64,000 nt of DNA, from NCBI GenBank assembly GCA_014621425.1, contig JAANBB010000058.1, positions 1 to 64,000 on the forward strand, in the 5' to 3' direction. The notes beneath the pieces are model-generated. The model was not told the origin of the DNA. It saw nothing but the letters and a program-made list of their open reading frames with translations, and ran no database searches. Position 1 is the first letter of the stretch. The number at the start of each line of letters is the position of its first letter. Source of the stretch: Cylindrodendrum hubeiense (taxonomy: Eukaryota > Ascomycota > Sordariomycetes > Hypocreales > Nectriaceae). Below are positions 1-10,334 of the stretch, piece by piece. Made by a program: the position numbers and the translations under genes.

Positions 1-402
1 CCAGTCGCCCCAGTCGCGTTTCTCGGGTGCTGGAAACGACCGACGATAATCGACGAGTGGGCTCGACTGCCTGGCCTTGCTGCCTGCCCGCCGCAGACCG
101 ACCGTGAATCTTACCGCACATAGTGAGTGGGTTGATGAGCGAGAGAGCGACTGATCATCACACAGGCGACAGGCGACGGGACGAGGCATAAATATACGAA
201 GCCACTGACTCCATCATCATTTATCATTTCCCAGCGACGACTCTGATTATCTCCCCTACTGCCTCTCTCTTTGTCAATTCCTCTCGCCACTCTCAGTCTC
301 TCCAGCCAGGCGCAGCGACGCCACAGTTGATGATACAACCAACAACAGCACCACACAACATCACACAACACCACAGCCAGCACTTCAACCAACTTCACAG
401 CA
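1..402. other. 5' flank of the F-box gene
   Basis: No gene is supported here. The last 100 bases are rich in CA and CAAC repeats, the usual look of a fungal 5' untranslated leader, and run straight into the F-box start codon. A reverse-strand open frame across 111-659 is antisense to the F-box gene and has no recognisable domain. Confidence 0.5.
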
Positions 403-1988
403 ATGGCCGACGTAGACACCGCAATGGACGATGCCAGCACGCCAGCGGCTCCTATACCGAGCTGTCCCTTCCAAAAGGTCCCGCTTGAGGTGCTCCTGCG
501 CATCACCTCCTTCCTCACCACACCCGAACTGGGCAAGATCCGCCTGACATGTCGCTCTATCGAGCAGTCCCTCGACACCACATTTATCAAAGAGTTCTTC
601 ACCCGCAAGCAGTTTATGCTCTCGGATGACAGCCTCCAGGCCCTCATCGACATCTCCAAAAGCCGACTCGGTGTTTACCTGCGCATGGTACATTTTGGCC
701 TCGATCGCTATCCTGCAGTTCTACAGGGCCGCGGCGATGTAGAGCGCGACACGAAACTGCTGTTTCGCCATGCGGGAATGTTTACCCTCTGGAGTACCGG
801 CTACCACCGCGACATGCTCGCCGAGGCCTTCCGCCACCTCACGAACCTCGAGGATGTGGTTATTCGCGACTTCAACTCGACCAAGCGTACCCGCGACGGG
901 CCGTTCAAGCCCTGGACTAGCTACGGCTCAACAACGGCCAGCGCCGAGACAGGTGTTCGAATTACGCAGGACGGATTCAACACGTGGAACACGGATTTCT
1001 CCCCTCACTTCAGCAGCCAGGTCCTCTCCGCCGTCCTCATGGCGCTGGGCCAAGCTGAGGCGAGACCCAAGGGCATCGAGGTCATGTCGCGGAGGGCCAA
1101 CCAGCTAAAAAGCTTCGCCTTCAACATTACCCCCTACATGGAATCCTCTGTCCTGCCGGTGCTCCAGAGCCTCGAGAAGCTGCATCTCGATGTCGATTTG
1201 ACTTGGAGGGCTGCTGGGTTCGGAGTTGTGAGACCTAACCCACCCACGGCGTCGGACTACATGTTGCGCAAGTTTCTTTTGAATGCGACACATGTTCGAC
1301 ATCTTCGGATCAACGAGGTACACAGTGAGGATGGCGGCGTCGGCGGGCTGCTCAGATGGTTGGCAGGGAACACCGCCGCTACACCTCCCTTGCCCGCGGC
1401 CATGGACACAGCCAGTATGCCTGCAATCCTAGCCCCGGCCTTTGTTCATTTGGAGGAACTTAACCTGGGACTCATGAATGTCGAAGCCTCCTGGGCCCTC
1501 GACGTCATCAGAAAGCTTGCACCTACGCTCAAGAGACTTGAGCTCTGGAAATTGACACTTCAGCGGTCGCTGCCAGATAACCACAGCGGTTCTCCACCAA
1601 AGGTCAGCTTCTGGGCCAAGTTTCTCGAGAGGCTCAGAGATATTCCGGGGCTGGATTTGCATCACATCATGGCGGGCAATCTCCAACAGCAATGGCGCAC
1701 ACGTCCGTCTAAGTCGAAGGTCTCATTTAGGGACAGGACTTCGATAATGAAATATACTGGCACCGACTGGAAGCACTTTGTGGGGGAGATGATCCCAAGA
1801 GTGGAGGTTTCTTACGCGCACGACGAAGGCGACGGAAACAATTCAGATGAAGACGATGGTGATTGGGACCTATATGCCCTTGATTTGTGATAAGGGCACC
1901 CCCCGAAGTGCTAACCTTGTATCTCTCCTGTGCAGGCTCAGATGAAGACCAAGATGATGGTGACGACAACTCCGATGACGACCAATGA
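403..1988 (+). CDS. F-box protein, probable SCF substrate adaptor
   Basis: F-box proteins bind Skp1 and bring substrates to SCF ubiquitin ligases. An F-box lies at about residues 23-60: a PLEVLLRITSFL helix followed by TCRSIEQSL. The rest has leucine-rich stretches (LHLDVDL, LRINEV, LEELNLGL, LKRLELWKL) resembling the leucine-rich repeat or orphan C-termini of fungal F-box proteins. Read without splicing the frame stops at 1890 (495 aa). I prefer an intron at 1859-1935: it has a CTAAC branch site and a CTGTGCAG acceptor, and it continues in frame into a second acidic stretch rich in Asp and Ser, ending at 1988. The donor GTGATT is weak, so the terminal exon is an inference. The tail is strongly acidic in either model. 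The substrate is unknown. Confidence 0.8.
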
Positions 1989-2744
1989 TCGCCCCTGTGG
2001 CTGACTGGATTGTGCGGCAGGTCCGAACATGGCAGATCCGTTTTCGCAGCAGATGGTCGTGACCCTCCTCGATGCGGAGGGGATAAACGTCCTCGTCAGC
2101 GGCAACATGTAGTTGCTGCTGGTTGCGACTGTAAGAGAGCATTACCAAAGACCTAGAGGGGATTTTGGTGGAGTGGGAGGAAACATTTAAGGAGATGTGG
2201 AGATATTGATGAACTCATATGACGAAAGTTCGACGGCAGTCACACGAGAGGTCTGGCAAGAGGGTACTGGTAGTTCGAGCTGATGGATAAGGTCTTATAC
2301 GCTGTAGCTTCTACTGTCATTGTACGGCGCATATACACTATGACGAGTTATGTGACAACGAAACGAAACATTGCATCATTCTCATATAATTCTGATGCTG
2401 ATGGGACATCAACACCTGGCATACATGTTACGGAAGGGATATTTCTCCAAGAGAGTGTCCCGAAATACAGTCCCATTGGAAAACATGAGGGTATATTTCT
2501 TCTTGACTTGGCTGAGGTCCTAGAGCTGGGTGTGCTATCTTCCTAATCCTCTAACCAAGTTTTGAGTCCATATTGAATGCTTTGGGATATCGTAACAAAA
2601 AAAAGAAACAAGGAAACACGCAGAGAATAAGAATATGAGGAAGAAAGGGTCGCCTCGGGTCCAAGGCTCAATGCCAGAACTCTTTACAGAAGCAGGTTCA
2701 GCCAAAGGACTGAGCCAGTACCCGTTGCTTGCCAACTAATCCGT
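1989..2744. other. Convergent intergenic region
   Basis: About 750 bp between two genes that end towards each other. I see AT-rich 3' sequence with an A-run near 2600 and no credible gene. Confidence 0.5.
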
Positions 2745-3281
2745 TCAATCCGTACACTTGGGCTTCTCTCCTGGGTCTGCGCACCACTCCGCATTGGAAT
2801 CTCCGCCGCAGCACTTGACCGATGAGCCGTGGATTGACCAGGTGTATCCGGGGCACACGTTGTCGACGGCGATGTCGGTGCCGACAATCATGCCTGTGTG
2901 GTCTCCGTGGCACCCGTTCTTCCTGTGAAACTTGTGAGCATGATAAAGAGGGATGGAACGAGGGGGTGGCACGTACTCCCAGATCACACACCGTCCGCCG
3001 GTGGTGGTGACGGTCTCGATATTGTCGTTCAAGTAGTTGTCGAGGACTTCAAAGTTGTCTGCGTTCCAACCCCCGTTAGCACTTTGTGTCTGGCAGGAGA
3101 ACAAGTAAAACTCACAGCATGTAGCGTGGTCTAAGAATCGCTCGTTACACGTGCTGGTCACGTTCGTCTCGCGACACCAGCCAAAGCGGATGCGCTCGTC
3201 GAGGTTGATATCGTGAGAGGGGGGCGCCGGTATCGCGAGGACCAGCGCGCTCGCAAGGGAGATGACGAGGCCGCTCTTCAT
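2745..3281 (-). CDS. Small secreted cysteine-rich protein (effector-like)
   Basis: Function not recognised. The start at 3281 gives a clear signal peptide (MKSG, then a Leu/Ala/Val core ending near AIPAPP). Two introns are supported on the minus strand: 3059-3115 (GTGAGT, GCTAAC branch, GCAG) and 2923-2976 (GTACGT to CACAG). Exons are 3116-3281, 2977-3058 and 2745-2922, giving 141 aa. The spliced product has about ten cysteines, including a CCGG pair near the C-terminus, which suggests a disulfide-stabilised extracellular protein. Both introns are multiples of three (57 and 54 nt) and stop-free, so the whole region also reads as one 178-aa frame. That could mislead gene callers, or allow intron-retained isoforms. 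A TATA box lies upstream at 3450-3457. A role in host or microbe interaction is only inferred from size, secretion and cysteine content. Confidence 0.75.
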   Translation of the reverse strand: MKSGLVISLASALVLAIPAPPSHDINLDERIRFGWCRETNVTSTCNERFLDHATCCEFYLFSCQTQSANGGWNADNFEVLDNYLNDNIETVTTTGGRCVIWEYVPPPRSIPLYHAHKFHRKNGCHGDHTGMIVGTDIAVDNVCPGYTWSIHGSSVKCCGGDSNAEWCADPGEKPKCTD

Positions 3282-4691
3282 CTTAGCGACACTGAAGGGT
3301 TGATTTACGTGATAGGATGAGTGGAGTGGGTGTCTACCACGTCCAGGGAGGATGCGGTTGCGAAGATGTGATGGGAGGATGGGAAGATGCGATGCTGTGA
3401 TGATGTATCCTGCACAAGCAAGCTCTCTACAAAAGGCTGAGACGAGTGAGTTTTATAGACTGCACCGCAGAGGTTCTTGCTTTGCGCCTGCTTGCCAAGG
3501 GCGTACTCAATTGCAGGAATTTTCATGGTGAGGGAGCCAGTCCCTTGTGGACAAGACGCCGGACCTTGATGCCTCGCTGAAAAAGCTAGATGCCAGCGAC
3601 TCCGACCTCAATGAGTTTAGAGAACCCGGATACCTTATGAGCCGGAGCCAAGAGAAGGGCAGTCAATGGGATGATATATATGGAAGTCGTGTGTCAACGC
3701 ACATTTAGTTTGGTGTTGTTGATTATTAGCGGCTGGCTCTTAGCTGTCGGTTCTCCTTGCGACGTGCAAGCATCCATCCGTGCCATTGACTGGCAAGTCG
3801 AAGTCGGTCAGTCGGGGCCATCCCTGCGCATCCATCTGCATCGTCGGCACGCGCAATCTCCTGCCCAACCCGACATGCGACGCATCATGGTCAATCGGGG
3901 TCCATCATGGTCAATGACTCTGAACAGCAGGCAGCAGGGCCCCATCAGTGGTTGGCGGCCCCTCTGCTGTCTCGCGCCGATCGCATCCAAGACGAAGCTT
4001 GCTGGGGCAGTCCCCCCGCCACGTGATGTCGCGCCACGGTCGTGCCTGCTCCGGGCCCGCAACCTGCCCTCTGGCGCGCGCCGGGCCCCGCTGGTGCCTG
4101 GAGAGCTCGCGCAAGCTGGGGCCCGGCCAGCGCTGGAGCCAGGGTCGTGCGCCCAGGTGCGACGGTGGTAGGGAAGGAGCGGGGGATGCCTTCAGCTGAT
4201 GGTACTGTGAGCGCATCCGCTGGCACCGGGCTGCTCAATGATAAAACGGGAGGCGGCAGCCTTCTTTTTCCCTCCTGCCCAAACCACATCCCTTCCCCCT
4301 TGTTCTCCTCATCATCACCGCATCACCACATCTCACCCGCAAATTCGCGTCTTACTGCCTCCGCCCGTTGCCAATTGACGCTGTCGTGTCTTCTTCTCGT
4401 CGGCGATTACTGCTTTTGGTCCCCCAACCTGTTGGTCGCCCGTCGCCCATCTCGCCAAATTGCCCTGTGCCGGGCTGCTGTTGTTAGTTTACCTGGCGCA
4501 GTCCCAGCTGCAAACGCCCCCTAATTTAATCCCCACTGTTCACTAACACACATCAACAAACAAGCAGCTCCCAGCTCCCGCCTCAGGTCATCTCACCTCG
4601 CCTCACCTCACTCTCGCACTCAACTTGACCCTTCCATCTCACACTTTCTCCTGCTTCCTGCTACCCCTTCACCCCGTCATCTTCCCCCAAA
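3282..4691. other. Divergent intergenic region between the secreted protein and PARP genes
   Basis: About 1.4 kb. The left part is the promoter of the secreted-protein gene. The right part is C/T-rich (TCACCTCGCCTCACC-like runs just before 4691), typical of the pyrimidine-rich leader of a housekeeping fungal gene. Open frames within 3671-4524 are GC-rich and overlap on both strands without domains, so none is called. Confidence 0.5.
3450..3457 (-). promoter_or_regulatory. TATA box of the secreted cysteine-rich protein gene
   Basis: The minus strand reads TATAAAAC here, about 170 bp before the start codon at 3281. A strong TATA box fits an inducible secreted-protein gene. Confidence 0.45.
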
Positions 4692-7083
4692 ATGCCTCCC
4701 AGGCGAAGAGCCGCAGCGGCGCCCCCCGCAGATCCGCCCTTTGACGGCTGCGCCATCGCCCTCAGCGGCAAGTTTGACGCCATTTCCCACAACCACAGCT
4801 CTATTGAGGCCATCATCCGGAACCACGGTGGTACCGTCACCAGGAGCGTCACCAAGGCCACGACGCACGTCGTCTGCACCGAGGATGACTTCAACGACGG
4901 AACCACAAAGATCTCCGCGGCAAAGGCCAAGGATCTTCCCCTGGTAAACCCGCAGTGGATTCTCGATGTTGACTCGGAGATGAAGAAGCTCAGCGTCGAT
5001 GGTTACGCCTGGGGAGCCAAGCAGGCGAATGGCACCAAGTCAAAGGCTCCCACTAATGGAATCCCCAAGAAGAGGTCCGCCGTCGCTGCCAAGGCCGACG
5101 ATGAGGAGGAGGAAGAGGAAGAGGAAGAAGCCCAGCCCAAGGCCAAAAAAGCCAGATCCTCCAGAGCCACTGCGGCGAAGGCTAAGAAGGCCGAGGAGGA
5201 AGAAGAGGAAGAAGAAGAAGAAGAGGAGCAGCCCAAACCCAAGCCCAAGAAAGCTAAGACTGCTAAAGCTGCTGCGCCCAAGGCTGCCAAAGTCACCAAG
5301 GCTACAAAGGCTTCCAAGGCAAAGGCAGTGGTCAAGGATGAATCCGAAGAAGAACTCGAGGAAGAAAAGGTGGTGGCTGAAGGCCAGTTCATCAAGAAGA
5401 AGGGCATCACAATTCCCCTTGACGAACACTGTACGCTTCCTACGTACCAAGTCTATGTCGACCCGGATTCTGGCCTCATCTACGACGCCTCTCTGAACCA
5501 GTCTAACTCCTCTAACAATAACAACAAATTTTATCGCATTCAGGTCAGTGGCCCTGTCTTCGTCTTGAGCCGTGGAAATGCATCGACTAACTGATTCAAA
5601 AGGTTTTGGAGGAGCCCAAGTCCAAGACGTTCAAGGCTTGGACTCGATGGGGTCGCGTCGGTGAGCCTGGCACAGGTGTTGTCTTGGGCACCGGTAGTCT
5701 GGCCGATGCCATCAAGAACTTTGAAAAGAAGTTCAAAGACAAGTCTGGTATGCCTTGGGATAAGCGTGGTGGCGATCCCAAGCCTGGAAAGTATGTCTTT
5801 GTGGAGCGCAGCTACAACCCCGACTCTGAAGATGAAGATGATGAGGACGACGTCAAGCCTGTGAAGAAAGAGGATGGCGCTGAAGAGGAGCCTATCGCTC
5901 CTCCTGAATGCACCCTCGAGAAACCTGTCAAGGAGTTGATGGAGCTCATTTTTAACCAGCAATACTTCCAGGCCACCATGACTTCCCTCAACTATGACGC
6001 CAACAAGCTTCCCCTGGGCAAACTGAGCAAGAAAACCATTACTCTTGGGTTCCAGCAGCTCAAGGACCTGGCTGCCCTCATGGATGATCCCAGCCTAGCC
6101 GCGAGCCAGTATAAGACAACCATGCTCGACGCTACTGAGATACTTTCCAACCAGTACTACTCCTTCATTCCCCATGCATTTGGCCGGAGTCGCCCACCCG
6201 TCATCCGAACCGATGCCATGCTCAAGAAGGAAATAGAGCTTCTGGAGAGCTTGTCAGATATGAGGGACGCCGCCGATATCATGAAGATTGACCGCAAGAC
6301 GAGGGATACTGTACATGCTCTCGACCGCCAATTCCAGGGTCTTGGCCTGGAGGAGATGACTCCTCTGGAGCACGAGAGCAACGAGTTCACCCATCTCGCT
6401 AGCTACCTCAACGAATCCCGCGGCTCCACTCACAACGTGAGTTACCAGGTCCAAGATATCTTCCGAATTGAGCGACAAGGCGAGACGAAGCGTTTCGATG
6501 AGTCTCCTTATACCAAGATCGAATCGGACCGCCGTCTCCTCTGGCACGGCTCCCGATGCACCAACTTCGGTGGTATCCTCAGCCAGGGTCTACGAATTGC
6601 GCCCCCAGAAGCTCCAGTATCAGGATACATGTTCGGCAAGGGCATCTACCTCGCTGATATGTCGTCCAAGTCGGCTGGTTACTGCGCGTCGTACATTTCT
6701 GGAGGCGAGGCCCTGCTGCTGCTCTGCGAGGCCGAGTTGGGTGATCCCATGCAGAAACTTACGGGCTCCAGCTACACCGCAGGGGAGTCCGCCAAGAAAA
6801 ACGGCATGTACAGCACCTGGGGTCAAGGTCGCATCGGCCCTAGCAAGTGGGTCGATGCTAGCATTGCGCATGACAGCCTCAAGGGCATCAAGATGGTAAG
6901 ATCTAGCCCTTTCCCCCCAACGACAACTTTAATAAACCAACTGACACTGACCTATTACAGCCCGACACCACCATCAAGCCGGGAGAAACGAATGTCCCGG
7001 GCGCTGGTCTCTACTACAATGAGTTCATTGTGTACGATATCGCCCAGGTCAAGCTTCGATACCTGTTCCGTGTCAAGATGTAG
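4692..7083 (+). CDS. Poly(ADP-ribose) polymerase, PARP1-like
   Basis: Transfers ADP-ribose from NAD+ to proteins, in the nucleus, in response to DNA breaks. Exons are 4692-5543, 5603-6895 and 6961-7083 (755 aa), with clean GT-AG introns of 59 and 65 bp. Domain order: BRCT (about 12-95), a Lys/Glu-rich linker (about 100-225), WGR (about 233-345, motif WTRWGRVGE), the helical PARP regulatory domain (about 387-520) and the catalytic domain (about 543-755). The H-Y-E triad is visible: His in LWHGSR (about 599), Tyr in GIYLAD (about 633) and Glu in YYNEF in the last exon (about 736), so polymerising activity is expected. There are no N-terminal zinc fingers; BRCT-WGR-PRD-CAT is the usual filamentous-fungal form. 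The linker alternates poly-Glu blocks with Lys/Ala/Pro blocks, so it is probably disordered and may serve as an automodification or DNA-binding segment. Confidence 0.95.
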
Positions 7084-8094
7084 ATGGATCCGAGCCAGGT
7101 GGCAAGGTGCGGCTACCTACCTGCTAACGTTCATTGTGGCAACTATTGCTTTTGTTTGGTCATGAGCCCGACTTACAATTGTTTGGGAGTTGTGGTATGG
7201 AACTGGCAAGGTTGATTGAGACCTTGTCTCATCTCGTTTTTCGTGTCGTTTTTACTTGGTCTCTCCCCCTCGGTCGGCGCATCGGGGTTACCTTGACGAA
7301 TTTCCCACGTACAATCGATGAACTAAAAAGAAACTGCGAGGCGAGGTATACTTGACACCTCGTCGCACTGATGATATGATTGGCACTCCTGCTGGAACTG
7401 GTGGGCGGATAGATTGCTGATATGTCTGCTTAATTGATTCTTATTTGCTTTGCTACACATGCATGTACATAAATACGCTTCTAGACGGTCGTGTCATGTC
7501 GTATCGCATTATTAGGTATCGTGCCAGGCATGATCAGGCCGACTCTGCTTGGACCGTCGTGGTTCCCCTCACGCTGGCACCGTCACCCCCTCGTGGCCCA
7601 TGTTACACCCCGTTCTCCCTCATTCCTTCACTATGTGTCCCCTCATATCTCCAGGTTTTGACTCTCTGGCTTAAATTTGCCACCACTGCCTTTCGTTTAC
7701 CAAATCCATATTTTGCTGATGAGGTTGTTGAGGCTTCCCGTGAGCCGCGTGGCTGACTTGCTGGGTGTCTCACCTCGAGCCTGGCTCAACCCGCCAGCCC
7801 CTCGCGTCTCCAATTCCCCATCGCGAGAAATTGGAACTGATTCCTCGATCAAAGGGGTTTCGCCCGTGGGTTGGATTGAAGTTCGACTGCTGTTTACAAG
7901 GTTGCTTTCCACCTCTCTGGAATCAGTGCTTTAATTTTCTTGCATCAGGTAGGTCGCTTGGTGCCCAAAGTTTGGTATCGTCTTCGTGCACTTCGTTCGT
8001 CTGGCCGAAGCTCTGTCGGTCTGTGTAAAGCGTGCATGGCTCTGAACCTCTCCTCGTGTTGCTATTCCTCCTCTTGCTATCGGTTCGGTTCATC
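7084..8094. other. Convergent intergenic region
   Basis: About 1 kb between the 3' ends of the PARP gene and the first Zn2Cys6 regulator. I see no supported gene; short open frames on both strands lack domains. Confidence 0.5.
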
Positions 8095-10334
8095 TCAAGC
8101 CCCCACGCCCCCGTTAAGAGACTCCACTCCCAACCAGTCGTTACTTGGTATCCACAAGTTCTGGTCCAGCCCCATCCCGTAATCCACGCTGTTTTCCAGA
8201 CCCAGGCCTTCCAATCCGCCTTCATACGCATTGTTCAGTTCCGAGACGCCAAACTCTGGACGAGAGACAATTTCAGGCATCGCCGTATTGGTGGGCTTTC
8301 TGGTCACCTGAACATCGGCAGGTGGTTGTACTAGGTCTGGAGACACTTGACTTTCGGGCGCCCACGGATCGGCGACGAGGGAGGGAGGGAATGTCGAATC
8401 GGTCATGGGTCCCAAGGACATATGGCCCATGGAGCCAAATTGTGACGATTCGTTTAACTCGTGAATACCCGGCATCGAGACGGATTTGAGGAGAGACTGT
8501 CGAGAGAACCCGTTATCCATTGATATTTGCCGGTCTGTCGACGGTGTCGTCTTGATTCCGTGAGAGATTAGCTTTTCTAAGTCGGTCTTAATACCGTCGG
8601 CCGTCTTTCCCACGCAACACTCCTTGATGGTATACAGGCAGACCTTCGCGCGTTCCACAACAGAATCGCCAGTTAAATCATATTTGGGCCCATTGGTGTG
8701 ATATGCATACGTCAGCACTCTGGCACATTGATATGCGCATACCGCCAAGTCCAAATCTGCCACTGGTTTTGCGTTGAGCTTTTGCATTGCCGCAAAGATA
8801 TTGGCCATGGCAAGAGAATGCTCAACGCATTGTTGTTGACAATGATTTACAAAGGCTTCGTCGAGATTGACAATGGCGGAACGAGGTAGGGCTTCGCGCA
8901 TCCCTACAAGGGCCAGACGATATAAATCGCAGTGGCATTGTCGCCACCAGACATGAATCATGACAAAGATGCATATTCGAGGGGAGTAGGCGCGTAATCT
9001 CAAGGAGCTCTCGGAGAACTGGAAGGATGTCGGGAGATGGGAGGCGAAATCAGCAAGGTCTTTGTGTAAGCCCCAGATACCAGCTTGAAGCTCGTCGGCC
9101 TTGATGTTGCGACTGAGAACGACTCGTCGGGTAAATTCCATGATTCTTCGCCGCATATGCTGGATTCGTATGTGAAGCGCCAAGCTGCCGACGTCTTCGA
9201 CATGGGGGGTATCGGGATTGTGTATAAGCCTCTCGGTAGACTGGGGTAGATCGAATTCAAAGTTGCGCTCGTTGCAAGGCAGCCCAACATGTATCCTGTC
9301 GGCGGCCCAAAGCGAGTAATCACGATAACCCCCTGATATGCTCGAGTCTATACAGTAGAGCGCCCACATAAGTCTTCGCCGTGATTCCTGTGCGAGGAAG
9401 CATAGATTTGGCGCTTCGTGGTTCAGGCGAAGAGCTGACGCATAGCGGGAGGCGATGCTCAGTAGCATGAAAGCACTGGGGGATTTTTTCCCTAGTATCC
9501 GGTGCTTGATGATTAGAACGAGTGCTTGGACCTTGATGGTGGTTGGGCGATTGTACTCGGCAAATATGAAGCTCTCGGCATCGTCGATGCACCTTTCACC
9601 ATATTCGCGCATCCCTGGACCCATATCTGTGAGGTACGAAGTGATGCCTATGAGGGCCAGGAGGAGGGCCTTCTCGACCTTGCCGGAGTGATAACGTTCC
9701 ATGAGTGACGCTCGATGAAGAAAGGAGAACATAGGAATGTGGTGGACATGACGGAAGAATTGATCGAAGGTGCGACCTATGAGGGCATCGAAAGATTCAT
9801 CGGGGTAGGGGCTGGATGCGTTTGTTAGTTGAAATTCATATCAAATCGAGAATTTTGTACCTACACGTCATGGGTATATGCGTTAGGGGTGGCGGAGCTG
9901 GCCGGGTCGGTCAGTCCTGGGTCGCTGTCGTTGTGGGCATCGTCCCGGTCGCCATCTAGGCTTTGGGGACTCCGACCATCGGTTCTTACGGCGATGCGGG
10001 CTCGCTTGCTGGGCCGATAGACACACTCGATGCCCTGTGAGCGACATCGCTCGCAGGAGGGAATGTGTCCGGAACATCGGGCCTTGCGGCTATGGCAGCT
10101 CAAGCAGGCCTGGCGGACGCGACGGCGCGGCAAGGCGCCGGACAAGGCGGAAGGATCGGCTTCGTCATAGGAACAGGGAAAGCCAAGGCGCTCACAGTTG
10201 GAGCAGATGTCGCGGGCGCCGTTGCAGCGGACCTTGCGGGCGCGACAGGTGGTGCAGGTTAAGGATGACTTCTTGGGCTTGCGGTCGGGGGAATTGGCGA
10301 TGAGACGCTGGTTGGGAGATGGTGGGCTGGCCAT
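8095..10334 (-). CDS. Transcription factor with two tandem Zn2Cys6 clusters (TF1)
   Basis: Sequence-specific nuclear regulator. Exons are 9865-10334 and 8095-9811; the 53-bp intron (GTAGGT...CTAAC...CCAG) gives 728 aa. The start at 10334 (MASPPSP) places the fingers near the N-terminus. Two complete binuclear clusters are visible: C27-C30-C37-C44-C47-C54 and C77-C80-C87-C94-C97-C104, both C-x2-C-x6-C-x6-C-x2-C-x6-C, each followed or preceded by basic residues. The large C-terminal part resembles the fungal-specific transcription factor middle-homology domain: the LNHEAP segment, then QESRRRLMWALYC, then QCHCDLYR. It shares architecture and several of these motifs with the regulator at 18.9-21.3 kb. 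Upstream GC-rich sequence leaves a longer frame open to about 10901, but that extension has no domain. It probably controls the neighbouring glycosidase, sulfatase and transporter genes, by inference from position only. Confidence 0.88.

Noticed and set aside
111..659. 182-aa reverse-strand frame over the F-box start
   Set aside because: Antisense to a clear F-box gene, low-complexity composition, no domain.
3671..4524. Open frames of 160-166 aa upstream of PARP
   Set aside because: GC-rich overlapping frames on both strands, no domain or splice sites, occupies the PARP promoter and leader.
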